From Clostridiales bacterium (GTDB taxonomy: Bacteria > Bacillota > Clostridia > Oscillospirales > Oscillospiraceae), in NCBI GenBank assembly GCA_022787565.1, contig JALFVN010000076.1, positions 1 through 64,000 on the forward strand: a stretch of 64,000 nt of DNA. The letters are read 5' to 3'. This document shows, piece by piece, positions 26,118-35,052 of this stretch. The first letter of the stretch is position 1; the number at the start of each line of letters is the position of its first letter. Both the position numbers and the translations under genes were made by a program. The notes beneath the pieces were generated by a model. The model was given only the letters and a program-made list of their open reading frames with translations, did no database searches and was not told where the DNA came from.

Positions 26118-27888
26118 TTTTCCCCTCCTGTCCGGAAAGCTCACGGGCCGAAAGCTGGGAGAAGGCAATCTCCCGGTATACCGGGCAATTCTTCATCAGC
26201 TCCTCGTGGCTGCCTATGCCCACGGCCCGTCCGTGGTCCAGGACCACGATCTTATCCGCGTTCTTTATGGTGCCGATACGCTGGGCCACGATAAGCTTTG
26301 TGGCGTCGTGAAATTCATCATCCAGAGCCTGTCTCAGTCTGGCGTCCGTCTTATAGTCCAGGGCAGAGAACGAGTCGTCAAAAATCAGGATCTCCGGTTT
26401 CCTCGCCAGAGCCCGGGCAATGGATATTCTCTGCTTCTGACCGCCGGAAAGATTCCCTCCGCCGGTTTCGATCTTCTCGTCCAGCTTTCCGGGCATACTT
26501 TCCACAAATTCAGCGGCCTGGGAGACATTCAGCGCTTCCCATGTGTTCTCCTCCGACAGGGCAGCGTCACTCTCGCCGAAGTTCACGTTATCCTCAACCG
26601 AGCCGGAAAACAGCACCGCCTTCTGCGTCACATAGCCCAGCCTGTCATACAGCGCTTTGAAGCTGTATTCCCGGATGTCCTCACCGTCCAGGAGCACCTG
26701 CCCCTCCGTCGCGTCAAAAAACCGTGCCGCCAGACTGACCAGGGTGGTCTTTCCGCTGCCGGTAGCCCCGATAAAGGCCACGGTCTCTCCCCGATTGGCT
26801 TTGAAGCTGATGTTTTTCAGCACAGGGCGGCTGCTGTCCGGGTACTGAAAGGACACGTTCCGAAACTCCAGGGTTCCCCGCTCTGTCCCCTCTTCCCTTT
26901 TGCCTTCTTTGACCTTTGGTTCGGTATTCAATATCTCATTGATCCGCACGGCGGAGACCTGGGCTGCCGGAAGCATCATGAAAATCATCACGATCATCAT
27001 CAGCGACATCACTACAAAGGTGGCATAGGTGCTGAACACCACCACATCGCCGGACAGGGCGATGCGGGCCGTAAGATCTTTTACCGGGATATTTTCGATC
27101 AGGGATGCGCCCAGCCAGTAGATTCCCAGAGACAGGACGCTCATGCCAAGACTCATCAGCGGCATAAGGGCTGCAAAGGTCCGCTGGTTGAAAAGCTGGG
27201 TATTGGTCAGCGCGTCGTTTGCCTGGCCGAATTTATTGTTCTGGTAGTTCTCGGCGTTGAAAGCGTGCACTACACGGATGCCGTTTAAGTTCTCCCGGGC
27301 GATACGGTTGATGTCGTCGGTCTGCCGCTGGACTTTTCTGAACCGGGGCAGCAGGATAACAAGCGTCAACACCATAACCGACAGCAAAAACACCACGAAA
27401 CAGGCCGTCAGAACAGAAAGCTCCCAGCTCTTGTTGACAATTTTGATGACTGCCCATACCGCCATTACCGGGGCTTTGATCAAAACCTGCAGGCCCATGG
27501 CAATAAGCATCTGGATCTGGGTCACGTCGTTGGTTGTTCTCACGGTCAGGCTGGGCACGGAAAAGCCGTTCATTTCCTGTTTCCCGAAGGAGGAGACTTT
27601 GGCGAATATCTCCTCTCTTACAGAGTAGCTGAAGCCTGCGGCAGTCTGGGCGGCAAAGTAGCCCGCGATCACCGCAAGGGCCATGCTGAACAGGGCGCAG
27701 CCCAGCATTTTTCCCCCTACGGTCCAGATCTCAGACTGCTGTGAGCCGGGTGTCTGTATCATCACGGTGAGATCGCTCATGTAGTCCGGCATGGCCAGAT
27801 CAAAATACACCTGCGCAAGTACCAGCACAAGACACAGCAGGGCCATGAGCTTTTCTCTCCGCCGCATTTTTTTAAGCAGCTTTATCAT
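26107..27888 (-). CDS. Heterodimeric ABC exporter subunit (degenerate nucleotide site)
   Basis: 593 residues: an N-terminal six-helix domain and an ATPase. Walker A GATGSGKTTLV and signature LSGGQKQRISIARAL are canonical. Walker B reads LIFDDSFSALD, with Asp replacing the catalytic Glu, and the H-loop is VAQRIGTIK, with Gln replacing His. Such changes mark the degenerate site of TM287/288-like heterodimers. It overlaps pgsA by ATGA and the partner subunit by 11 bases. Confidence 0.93.
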   Translation of the reverse strand: MIKLLKKMRRREKLMALLCLVLVLAQVYFDLAMPDYMSDLTVMIQTPGSQQSEIWTVGGKMLGCALFSMALAVIAGYFAAQTAAGFSYSVREEIFAKVSSFGKQEMNGFSVPSLTVRTTNDVTQIQMLIAMGLQVLIKAPVMAVWAVIKIVNKSWELSVLTACFVVFLLSVMVLTLVILLPRFRKVQRQTDDINRIARENLNGIRVVHAFNAENYQNNKFGQANDALTNTQLFNQRTFAALMPLMSLGMSVLSLGIYWLGASLIENIPVKDLTARIALSGDVVVFSTYATFVVMSLMMIVMIFMMLPAAQVSAVRINEILNTEPKVKEGKREEGTERGTLEFRNVSFQYPDSSRPVLKNISFKANRGETVAFIGATGSGKTTLVSLAARFFDATEGQVLLDGEDIREYSFKALYDRLGYVTQKAVLFSGSVEDNVNFGESDAALSEENTWEALNVSQAAEFVESMPGKLDEKIETGGGNLSGGQKQRISIARALARKPEILIFDDSFSALDYKTDARLRQALDDEFHDATKLIVAQRIGTIKNADKIVVLDHGRAVGIGSHEELMKNCPVYREIAFSQLSARELSGQEGKNAS

Positions 27889-28448
27889 TTATTTATAACC
27901 TCTTTCGTCAGCATTTTATAATTTCGGATCATATACAGGCCGAAAGAGACCGTCATCATGATCACACATATACTGATGAGTGCCGTCGACCACTCCCGGG
28001 GAATCGCAAACCAGACGATGTGCAGAAACATCATGGCATAAAGGAGCCAGGTACATAGCTTGCCGTGCCATTCCGCGCCGCAGACCTTGCCGGTCTTTTT
28101 GATCACAACCAGGCTCATAATGCCGCTGCACAGTTCCTTGAAAATGAGAAGCAGCAGCGGAACCAGCATCATCTGAAAGCGGGTCAGCAGGCAAAACATC
28201 ATCGCGGCCTGGGTCAGCTTGTCCGCAACCGGGTCAAGAGCTTTTCCCAGGTCCGTGACCATGTTGAAGCGCCTGGCTATAAAGCCATCGACGGTGTCTG
28301 TTATGCCGGAGAGTACCAGCACCGCCGCCGTAAGGGCGTAGTTTTTCTTCGCGCAATACAACCAGATGATCAGCGGGATCATACAAAGACGCAAAAAGGA
28401 CAAAAGGTTCGGTATGGTAAGGATCTGTTTTCTGATGCTCTGCTTCAT
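27885..28448 (-). CDS. pgsA: CDP-alcohol phosphatidyltransferase (PgsA-like)
   Basis: 187-residue integral membrane enzyme. The CDP-alcohol transferase signature is complete: DTVDGFIARRF then VTDLGKALDPVADK (D-x2-D-G-x2-A-R-x8-G-x3-D-x3-D). The most likely reaction is CDP-diacylglycerol plus glycerol-3-phosphate to phosphatidylglycerophosphate, judged by similarity in size and motif; cardiolipin or other head groups are possible. First gene of the exporter-ftsH unit; the RBS is GAGAGGGG. Confidence 0.85.
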   Translation of the reverse strand: MKQSIRKQILTIPNLLSFLRLCMIPLIIWLYCAKKNYALTAAVLVLSGITDTVDGFIARRFNMVTDLGKALDPVADKLTQAAMMFCLLTRFQMMLVPLLLLIFKELCSGIMSLVVIKKTGKVCGAEWHGKLCTWLLYAMMFLHIVWFAIPREWSTALISICVIMMTVSFGLYMIRNYKMLTKEVINK

Positions 28449-28554
28449 CGGTCTGTACCCCTCTCATTGTATGGATGAAGTATAATTCTGAAATTGCAAC
28501 TAAATCTCAACTGAAGTTCAACAACTGTTGAAAAAGCGTGAGAAAACAAAAGTA

Positions 28555-28591
28555 CCGCGTCCGGCAGGCCAAAATTGCCTGCCGGACGCGG
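28555..28591. terminator. Terminator of obg
   Basis: A 15-bp GC-rich stem (28555-28569 with 28577-28591) with T-rich sequence on both sides. It lies 22 bases after the obg stop. Confidence 0.8.
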
Positions 28592-28612
28592 TTTTTCAAA
28601 TCCTGTATTGCG

Positions 28613-29896
28613 TTAATCCTTGTACTCAAACATCAGATCGTACATACTGACGGTGTCGCCGTCCTTGACGCCCATCTCTTCCATACGCTGAAACACACCA
28701 GACTCCCGGAGGACCCGGTCGAAATACATGCGGCTTTCATAGTCGGAGAAGTTGATGGTGGCCACAAGGCGCTGAAGCCAGGGGCCTTCCACAACCCACA
28801 TATCGTCAAACTGGCGGATATCCAGCGCTTCGGAGGTGTCGATCACCGGCTCGGGCGGCACATAGTCCGCCTCATAGCTGGCCACCGGCGGAAGCTCCGC
28901 CAGACGGCGGGCACACTCCTTGACCAGCGCTCTGGTTCCCTCATGGGTAACGGCGCTCATTTCAAAAAAGGTATAGCCCAGCTCCTCTACATGGGCCTTG
29001 AGCCGCTCGATATTCTCCCGGTCGTCGCCCAGCAGGTCGCACTTGTTGGCCGCCACGATCTGGGGCCTTTCCGCAAGAGCCGGGTCATACTCATGCAGCT
29101 CCGCGTTAATGGCATCAAAATCCTCCAAGGGGTCCCGGCCCTCACTGCCGGACACATCTACCAGATGGATCAGCAGACGGCAGCGGTCGATATGGCGCAG
29201 AAAATCATGACCCAGACCGGCTCCCTCGGACGCCCCCTCGATAATGCCCGGAATATCTGCCATGACGAAGGAAACCCCCTCGTCCACATACACCACCCCC
29301 AGGTTGGGAAACAACGTGGTAAAGTGGTAATTGGCAATTTTGGGGTGGGCCTTGCTGACCACGGAGAGCAGCGTGGATTTACCCACATTGGGAAAGCCCA
29401 CCAGCCCCACGTCCGCCAGAAGCTTCAGCTCCAGGGTGATGTCGTGGCTCTCTCCGGGCAATCCGGGCTTGGCAAAGCGGGGCACCTGGCGGGTAGGCGT
29501 GGCAAAGTGCATATTGCCCCAGCCGCCCCGGCCGCCCCTGGCCGCCACCCAGTTTTCTCCGGTGGACATGTCATGCATGATGGCCCCGGTGGCAGTATCC
29601 CGGATAATGGTGCCCCTTGGCACCTTGATATACAGAGACTCACCGTCCTTGCCGTAGCAGCGCTTGCCCTGCCCCGGCATGCCGTTTCCGGCCACATATT
29701 TACGCTTATAGCGAAAGTCCATCAAGGTGGACATATTGTCGTCAACAACAAAAACGATATTCCCGCCGCGGCCGCCGTCTCCCCCATCGGGGCCGCCTGC
29801 CGCAACGTATTTTTCCCTGTGGAACGCCACTGCGCCGTCTCCGCCGTTGCCGGCTTTGACGGTAATTCTTGCTTTATCTACAAAAGAAGATGCCAT
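28613..29896 (-). CDS. obg: GTPase Obg (CgtA)
   Basis: 427-residue GTPase of 50S assembly and stress signalling. The N-terminal glycine-rich Obg fold (GNGGDGAVAFHREKY, GGPDGGDGGRGG) is followed by the G domain: G1 GFPNVGKSTLL near residue 165, G3 DIPGIIEGA and G4 NKCDLLGD. A C-terminal OCT domain ends the protein (about residues 350-427). RBS GGGGAGG. It is downstream of rplU and rpmA as in most Firmicutes but separated from rpmA by a hairpin terminator. Confidence 0.97.
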   Translation of the reverse strand: MASSFVDKARITVKAGNGGDGAVAFHREKYVAAGGPDGGDGGRGGNIVFVVDDNMSTLMDFRYKRKYVAGNGMPGQGKRCYGKDGESLYIKVPRGTIIRDTATGAIMHDMSTGENWVAARGGRGGWGNMHFATPTRQVPRFAKPGLPGESHDITLELKLLADVGLVGFPNVGKSTLLSVVSKAHPKIANYHFTTLFPNLGVVYVDEGVSFVMADIPGIIEGASEGAGLGHDFLRHIDRCRLLIHLVDVSGSEGRDPLEDFDAINAELHEYDPALAERPQIVAANKCDLLGDDRENIERLKAHVEELGYTFFEMSAVTHEGTRALVKECARRLAELPPVASYEADYVPPEPVIDTSEALDIRQFDDMWVVEGPWLQRLVATINFSDYESRMYFDRVLRESGVFQRMEEMGVKDGDTVSMYDLMFEYKD

Positions 29897-29925
29897 TGCT
29901 GCCTCCCCTTCCTTCTATGGATAGA

Positions 29926-29955
29926 AAAAGGCCGGACAGCTGTGTCCGGCCTTTT
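29926..29955. terminator. Terminator between rpmA and obg
   Basis: A 13-bp perfect stem (29926-29938 with 29943-29955) with a four-base loop, ending in T-runs on both strands. It should lower readthrough from rplU-rpmA into obg. Confidence 0.85.
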
Positions 29956-29963
29956 GTCAACAT

Positions 29964-30227
29964 TTACTGAGCGATTTCTTCGTAAACAGAGACCTTCTTG
30001 CGGTCCTTGCCCATGCGCTCGAACTTCACGGTGCCGTCCACGAGGGCGAACAGAGTGTCGTCCTTACCCTTACCAACGTTGGTACCCGGGTGGATCTTGG
30101 TTCCGCGCTGTCTGACAAGGATGTTGCCGGCCAGGACAAACTGCCCGTCGGCTCTCTTGGCACCAAGACGCTTGGACTCGCTGTCGCGGCCGTTCTTGGT
30201 AGAACCCATACCTTTTTTATGTGCCAT
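29964..30227 (-). CDS. rpmA: 50S ribosomal protein L27
   Basis: 87 residues starting [19 protein letters not shown], with core [19 protein letters not shown]. It lacks the about nine-residue N-terminal extension that most Firmicutes cleave off with the Prp protease, and no prp gene lies between rplU and rpmA. The N-terminus should therefore be mature as made, apart from Met removal. Confidence 0.97.
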   Translation of the reverse strand: MAHKKGMGSTKNGRDSESKRLGAKRADGQFVLAGNILVRQRGTKIHPGTNVGKGKDDTLFALVDGTVKFERMGKDRKKVSVYEEIAQ

Positions 30228-30267
30228 TTAGGTTACACCTCCATAAGTCAATATCAGTTGCGGAAAA

Positions 30268-30582
30268 TTATGCGTTGATGGTTTCGATCTGGACCTTGGT
30301 GTAGGGCTGTCTGTGGCCCTGAGTCCTGCGGTAGCCCTTTTTGGGCTTCATCTTGTAGACGCGGACCTTAGCGCCCTTGCCGTTCTTCACGACGTTGGCG
30401 GAAACGGATGCGCCTTCGATCACAGGTGCGCCGAACTTTGCGGTCTCGCCGTCGATCACGGCCAGGACCTGGTCGAACTTGACGGACTCACCTGCTGCAA
30501 CGTCAAGCTTTTCCACAAAGATAACGTCGCCCTCGGCAACGCGATACTGCTTGCCGCCGGTCACGATGATAGCATGCTTCAT
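30268..30582 (-). CDS. rplU: 50S ribosomal protein L21
   Basis: 104 residues with [19 protein letters not shown] at the start and [19 protein letters not shown] at the end, both family-typical. First gene of the rplU-rpmA-obg cluster, 40 bases before rpmA, and preceded by an L21-type leader and a consensus promoter. Confidence 0.98.
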   Translation of the reverse strand: MKHAIIVTGGKQYRVAEGDVIFVEKLDVAAGESVKFDQVLAVIDGETAKFGAPVIEGASVSANVVKNGKGAKVRVYKMKPKKGYRRTQGHRQPYTKVQIETINA

Positions 30583-30595
30583 TGATTTTTCCTCC

Positions 30596-30660
30596 CTCTT
30601 TACAGGTCTCGCTCTTGGGGCGGAGGCAGACCTCTCTTGTAAACCCCTTCAATGCGGCTT
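30596..30660 (-). promoter_or_regulatory. L21 ribosomal-protein leader RNA
   Basis: The minus strand holds a structured leader with AAGAGAGGTCTGCCTCC and AAGAGCGAGACCTGTAAAG that can pair GTTTACA with TGTAAA and AGGTCT with AGACCT (about 30599-30645). It resembles the Firmicute L21 leader motif as I recall it. A covariance-model match would be needed to confirm it. Confidence 0.65.
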
Positions 30661-30664
30661 GAAT

Positions 30665-30693
30665 AGAATACCATGTCCCGGCGTCAATGTCAA
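30665..30693 (-). promoter_or_regulatory. Promoter of rplU-rpmA
   Basis: Minus strand TTGACA (30688-30693), 17-base spacer, TATTCT (30665-30670). Confidence 0.8.
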
Positions 30694-30759
30694 CAATTTT
30701 TCGCATAAAAATTGAGCATTTTTCCTGATACAGCGTGAAAAATGACCTTGTTGAAACGA

Positions 30760-30788
30760 TTGACCTGCAATACTTATTGTGCTATTAT
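30760..30788 (+). promoter_or_regulatory. Promoter of the LRR lipoprotein gene
   Basis: TTGACC (30760-30765), 17-base spacer, TATTAT (30783-30788) with an extended TG one base before the -10. Confidence 0.75.
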
Positions 30789-30930
30789 ACAGTTTAAACC
30801 AGCATGAGCAATTTGCGCCGCACGCCCGTTAAGCGGCTGACGCGGCGCCGGGAAAAAATCTTTTCACCGCCGCAGTGAGAGATTTCCCTTTCCGCTTTTG
30901 CTGCCAGATTGCGGCAGATTGGAGATCAAG

Positions 30931-32448
30931 ATGAACATTATCAAAAAAGTCTGTGTACTGCAGGTTCTCGTTCTTGCTCTGTGCCTGCTTTTTACCGGCT
31001 GCGGGAAAACAGAGCAGCCCAGCCCCGCGCCGTCTGAACCGGAACCCACCGCGCAGATCCACACGGAGGAGAGTCTGACGGCCGTTCTTTCCGCTGAGGA
31101 GCTGAAGGCGCTGGATTCCAACTATCCGAATCTGAAAACCCTTGACCTGAGCGGCAGCGATTGCTACGACGCAATTCTTGAATACATCGCTTCCCATCCT
31201 GATGTTCAGGTCACTTACACTGTGAGCATTTACGGCGGAACCGAGCCTGTAGTCCTCTCAAATACGGCGGATTCCGTTACCCTCAGCGATTCCTCTTATC
31301 TGGAGGAACTCGCCGCAAGAGCCCCGCTGCTGCCCGCGCTCAAGACCATATTGGTGGAAGATCCCAATGCTTCCATAGACCTGATCCAGTTCTTGAAGGA
31401 GGCTTATCCTGAAGCCTCTGTCGGCTACAGCGTCCGGCTCCCCGGTCAGACGGTCAGCTCCGACACTACCAGCCTTGACCTCTCCGGGCTCAGCGCGGAC
31501 CAGGTGGATGAAGCCGCCGCGGCGCTGGCCGGTCTCCCGAATCTTGAGCGGGTCAAGCTCTCCGACAGTATGGCGATCACTGATGTGGCAAAACTTGCCC
31601 AGGCCTGCCCCGGCGCCGCCTTTGACTATAACTTCGAGCTTTTCGGCCAGCAGGTATCCGCTTCGGCTGAACGGCTGGAGTATGTGGAAACAGAAATTGG
31701 AAACGAGGGAGTCGGGCAGATTCGGGAGGTACTGCCTTTCATGACGAAGCTCACTTACCTTAAATTGGACAAGTGCGGAATTGATTATGAGGTTCTTGCC
31801 CAGCTGCGGGATGACTTTCCCAATGTAAAAGTTGTGTGGCGTGTTTTCTTCAGCGGCGACGGCTATAACTGCCTGACCGACACCGAGAAAATCTGGGCCA
31901 CCGGCACAGTGACCGACGGCTATACGGACCCTTTGAAGTATTGCACGGACGTCAAATACATGGATCTGGGCCATAACTGCATTACCAACATCGATTTTAT
32001 CAACTACATGCCCAAGCTGGAGGTGGCTGTTCTCTCCATCACCTGGATTGAGGATCTCAGCCCCCTTGGGAATTGTCCCAATCTGGAATTTCTGGAGATG
32101 TACTCCTCCAACATCTCTGACGTCTCTGCCCTGGCCAACTGCAAAAATCTCAAGCACCTGAACCTGGGCAACGACTTTGAAGTGACCGACATCTCGGCTC
32201 TTTACGATCTGGATCTGGAGCGGTTCTATTTCAACAACAACAATGTGCCCGACGCTCAGGAAGAAGAATTCATAAGCCGTCATCCGGACTGCGAGTGCAG
32301 CTTCGGCGCAGGGCATCCCGTCCACACTACCTGGCGTTTCCTTCCCGGATATGTCTGGAAAGAGGATCTGAGCGAGACCCATTACAACGAACGCTATGCC
32401 CTTCTGCGTGAACAGATCGGCTATGACACCTTTGATTATTCACGATAA
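30931..32448 (+). CDS. Leucine-rich-repeat lipoprotein
   Basis: 505 residues. Signal peptide MNIIKKVCVLQVLVLALCLL is followed by lipobox FTGC and a Pro/Glu-rich linker, so it should be anchored outside the membrane. The rest has irregular leucine-rich repeats: NLKTLDLSGSD near residue 75, NLERVKLSDS, KLTYLKLDKCG, VKYMDLGHNC, LEVAVLSITWIEDL, NLEFLEMYSSNISDVSAL and NLKHLNLGNDFEVTDISAL. A protein-interaction or surface role is likely; partner unknown. ATG follows TTGGAGATCAAG. It stands alone between its promoter and a terminator. Confidence 0.85.
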   Translation: MNIIKKVCVLQVLVLALCLLFTGCGKTEQPSPAPSEPEPTAQIHTEESLTAVLSAEELKALDSNYPNLKTLDLSGSDCYDAILEYIASHPDVQVTYTVSIYGGTEPVVLSNTADSVTLSDSSYLEELAARAPLLPALKTILVEDPNASIDLIQFLKEAYPEASVGYSVRLPGQTVSSDTTSLDLSGLSADQVDEAAAALAGLPNLERVKLSDSMAITDVAKLAQACPGAAFDYNFELFGQQVSASAERLEYVETEIGNEGVGQIREVLPFMTKLTYLKLDKCGIDYEVLAQLRDDFPNVKVVWRVFFSGDGYNCLTDTEKIWATGTVTDGYTDPLKYCTDVKYMDLGHNCITNIDFINYMPKLEVAVLSITWIEDLSPLGNCPNLEFLEMYSSNISDVSALANCKNLKHLNLGNDFEVTDISALYDLDLERFYFNNNNVPDAQEEEFISRHPDCECSFGAGHPVHTTWRFLPGYVWKEDLSETHYNERYALLREQIGYDTFDYSR

Positions 32449-32454
32449 TTAAAC

Positions 32455-32486
32455 GAACGAGACCGAAGAAATCTCCGGTCTCGTTC
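32455..32486 (+). terminator. Terminator of the LRR lipoprotein gene
   Basis: An 11-bp stem (32455-32465 with 32476-32486) followed by ATTTTGTCTG. Confidence 0.75.
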
Positions 32487-32504
32487 ATTTTGTCTGTTTA
32501 TCTA

Positions 32505-32978
32505 TCAATCATTTCTCGAACATTTCTCCGCATCGATGGCCAGGGCAAGCATCAGTGCGCACAGGGCGTCCTGACTGTTGCAAACGTCGATCACATAGGT
32601 ATCTGTCAGGCGGAAAACCTCCTTGGATATCATGGCGACACAGCGTCCCGAGGCATCAAGGATACGGTAATCCCATTCAAACAGGTCCCCCTCCACATGC
32701 CAGCCATTGCAGTCGATGTTATACCTGGGGCGGAGAAAGCTGAATTCCTTGCTGATGCAGCCCAGATACTGCCCCCGGAGAAACAGCTCAAACTTTGGCA
32801 ACAGGGTCAAAACACGCTCCTTGACCATCCCGACCTCTCTGCCGTAAGGGTCATAGATTTTCAGGCAATGTCCCCATGCCAGCTGACCTCTCACCACATA
32901 TTCCGTCTCCCCGGCCTCGTTATAGATATCATAGCTGTCAAACCAGGAAAACAGCCTTTGTTTGAACAGTAATTTCAT
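32505..32978 (-). CDS. LURP-one-related family protein
   Basis: 157 residues with the tubby-like/LURP-one pattern: KQRLFSWFDSYDIYNEAGE at the start, then LKIYDPYGREVGMVKERVL and LPKFELFLRGQ, ending with TYVIDVCNSQDALCALMLALAIDAEKC. Bacterial homologues (YxjI type) are cytoplasmic and of unknown function. The start at 32978 is chosen because GGGAGGAG lies at proper distance; a GTG three codons earlier overlaps it. Confidence 0.8.
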   Translation of the reverse strand: MKLLFKQRLFSWFDSYDIYNEAGETEYVVRGQLAWGHCLKIYDPYGREVGMVKERVLTLLPKFELFLRGQYLGCISKEFSFLRPRYNIDCNGWHVEGDLFEWDYRILDASGRCVAMISKEVFRLTDTYVIDVCNSQDALCALMLALAIDAEKCSRND

Positions 32979-33001
32979 CTCTGTCACTCTCCTCCCGATG
33001 A

Positions 33002-33035
33002 AAAAAGACAGCGAAGCAGCGCTTTGCTGTCTTTT
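33002..33035 (-). terminator. Terminator of the DUF3298 gene
   Basis: An 11-bp stem (33002-33012 with 33025-33035) with A/T runs on both sides. It lies just after the stop at 33050. Confidence 0.8.
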
Positions 33036-33049
33036 TCTGTTTATGGTTT

Positions 33050-34357
33050 TCAGCCGACAGCCTCCACGGTCTCCGCGTCGGTCAGGCTGATGCTGCCGTC
33101 AATGCCGCTCTGGGAGATCAGGCTGTGGTGGCGAAGGCCGTCCGCCGTTGTGTAGCTGATCATCAGGTCGGGCATCCCCTCGGGGATGAGGGTGACAAGC
33201 TGGATGGCACAGTCGCTCATATAGCTGCAGTACCAATGGCTGGCTGTCTCAAAGAATTTGTGGCTGTAATCGGCATACTCCACGGAGTTGATGCTGATAT
33301 CATATACCGTCCCCTCTGCTTTCAGACAAAGCTCCTCGCCGCCTTCGGCTACGGTCACTTTATCCAGCAGCTCCACTGAGCCGGGGGCCACTTCGCTCTG
33401 CAGGGACACGGCGAAGCCGCCTTCCTCTCCCTGCCGTTCCACGGGAAGCCATTTAGCGTCAATCTTCTCCGCAAGGGCGTCGTAAGGGATCGTAAAGCGG
33501 ATGCTTCCCTCGGCGTAGGAGCCCAGCTCATAAACATCGGAGAAAACAACCAGACCATTTTTATCGAAATACCAGGAGCCCTCCCGGACGATGGGAGCAA
33601 GCGCTGCGCTCAGATCCTCAGCCGACTGCGGAAAGGAACAGTTTTGGTATTCTTCCCCGTTTGCCGCAAGATCGGTGATGTATTCCAGAACAAACTGCGT
33701 AAAGGCTTCGGCATCTCCACCCAGCTTTTCCAGCGTGAGAAGCTCACCGGTCTGTGTGTCGTATACATAGCCCCGCTCCAGGTAATTGCCGTGAGCGCCG
33801 CCCGTGTAAGTGACGGTGCTGAACACAAAGCTCACCAGGCTGTTGTCCGCCCTTAAAACCGAGACGGTACGGTCGCTGGACAGCTCAGTGGCGATCTGGG
33901 CGCCGGTATCCACGGCGTAGCTGTAATTATCCAGAGCCATCTCCAGCAGGGCGTTGACCCCATCCCCGGCGCCCGTGCCGGTGTAATACAGCTCATTGAG
34001 CAGGGCAATATGGTCGTTGATTGCGGCGGATGCCGCGTCATTGCCTTCAATATGGACCTGGGGTATGTCATAAGAGAAGGTCAGGATCCGCTGGGCCTCG
34101 TTATCCGGGGCATTATGGATCTCCGTATTGTTTTTGATGCTCACGATCACCCGGCTGCCCAGCTCCTGCGGCGCGGGGGTGGGCTCGGGGGTCTCCTCCG
34201 CTTCGGGCGAAGCTTCAGGCGCAGTCTCCGACTCCTGGCTGGGCTCCGCCGTGGGCAGCGGCGGAAGCTCCACCTGCTGGAGCTTTTCCAGCTCGTCGCA
34301 GGCGCACAGGGTCGCCGCGAGCGCAATAACAAGAATCAATGCCATGATCTTTTTCAT
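33050..34357 (-). CDS. DUF4163/DUF3298-domain lipoprotein
   Basis: 435 residues. Signal MKKIMALILVIALAATLCAC gives a lipobox, followed by a long Pro/Glu/Ala linker (about residues 35-65). The central part resembles the DUF4163-DUF3298 pair: YDIPQVHIEGND, YTGGAHGNYLERGYVYDTQTGELLTLEKLG, and later VVFSDVYELGSYAEGSIRFTIPYDAL. This module occurs in RsiV-type anti-sigma factors and PdaC-like proteins and may bind cell wall. The C-terminal about 110 residues are unassigned. The start at 34357 follows GAAAGGATATC. Envelope function is inferred. Confidence 0.82.
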   Translation of the reverse strand: MKKIMALILVIALAATLCACDELEKLQQVELPPLPTAEPSQESETAPEASPEAEETPEPTPAPQELGSRVIVSIKNNTEIHNAPDNEAQRILTFSYDIPQVHIEGNDAASAAINDHIALLNELYYTGTGAGDGVNALLEMALDNYSYAVDTGAQIATELSSDRTVSVLRADNSLVSFVFSTVTYTGGAHGNYLERGYVYDTQTGELLTLEKLGGDAEAFTQFVLEYITDLAANGEEYQNCSFPQSAEDLSAALAPIVREGSWYFDKNGLVVFSDVYELGSYAEGSIRFTIPYDALAEKIDAKWLPVERQGEEGGFAVSLQSEVAPGSVELLDKVTVAEGGEELCLKAEGTVYDISINSVEYADYSHKFFETASHWYCSYMSDCAIQLVTLIPEGMPDLMISYTTADGLRHHSLISQSGIDGSISLTDAETVEAVG

Positions 34358-34380
34358 TGTTGATATCCTTTCATCTGCTT

Positions 34381-34884
34381 TCATATGCTGTCATAAGGTA
34401 CATGCCTTGCAAGAGAGGAATTGGTATAGCGTTTATCCGCCGTTACCTCATCGATGATCTGAACCCCGGGCGGGAAGAAGATCTGCTGATCCTCGTCGTC
34501 AAGCTCGATCTCCATAATGGCCCGGTCGGTCCAGAAGGGATAGACGTCGATCTCGAACAGTTGTTCCCTGTAGTCCAGACAGTATCTGGTTTTACGGATA
34601 ACGCCGCGGGACGGATCCGCGTCCTGCATCAGGCTCTCGTATTCCTCCCGGCTGATCTCCCGTTCCAGTTCTATCCGTTTCACATCGTTTATTCTGGTCT
34701 TTTGGGTGTGGGTATAGGTATACACCCCATCAAGACCCCTTTTTCTCACTCTTGAACTGTGTCCGTCCCGGCTGATCAGATAAGTCTGGGTGATCTCCGT
34801 TTTTCCGGAGCAGCTGTTCAGCACTTCCCTGTCCGGGAAACGGATAAGATATTTGCGTTCTATTTCATATATACTGTCCTTCAT
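34381..34884 (-). CDS. CYTH-domain protein
   Basis: 167 residues with the CYTH signature YEIERKYLI (ExExK) at the N-terminus, plus RVRKRG, KRIELEREIS, RGVIRKTRY and IMEIELDDEDQ, matching the metal/phosphate tunnel strands. Family members hydrolyse triphosphates or inorganic polyphosphate or make cyclic AMP. Which applies here is not clear. The start at 34884 is favoured; a GTG three codons earlier is possible. It lies upstream of the DUF3298 gene with a 23-base gap. Confidence 0.85.
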   Translation of the reverse strand: MKDSIYEIERKYLIRFPDREVLNSCSGKTEITQTYLISRDGHSSRVRKRGLDGVYTYTHTQKTRINDVKRIELEREISREEYESLMQDADPSRGVIRKTRYCLDYREQLFEIDVYPFWTDRAIMEIELDDEDQQIFFPPGVQIIDEVTADKRYTNSSLARHVPYDSI

Positions 34885-34975
34885 TCTGATCACCGGTTCA
34901 AAGTATATCCCAAAGATATGAACAAATCAAGAGCCGTGCCCCGCTCCATTTATACACTTTTGAGAATTTATATAA

Positions 34976-35004
34976 TTGCGGCAAACGCATTTTGGTTGTA
35001 TAAT
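34976..35004 (+). promoter_or_regulatory. Promoter of the first oxidoreductase-hypA pair
   Basis: TTGCGG (34976-34981), 17-base spacer, perfect TATAAT (34999-35004), 48 bases before the ATG at 35053. Confidence 0.7.
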
Positions 35005-35052
35005 GAGAATAGTTTAACATACACAAAAATAACATTAACGAGGTGGAGTGAA

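Noticed and set aside
28517..28532. 16-base palindrome TTCAACAACTGTTGAA before pgsA
   Set aside because: Exact arms but matches no operator I know, and short AT-rich palindromes are common by chance.
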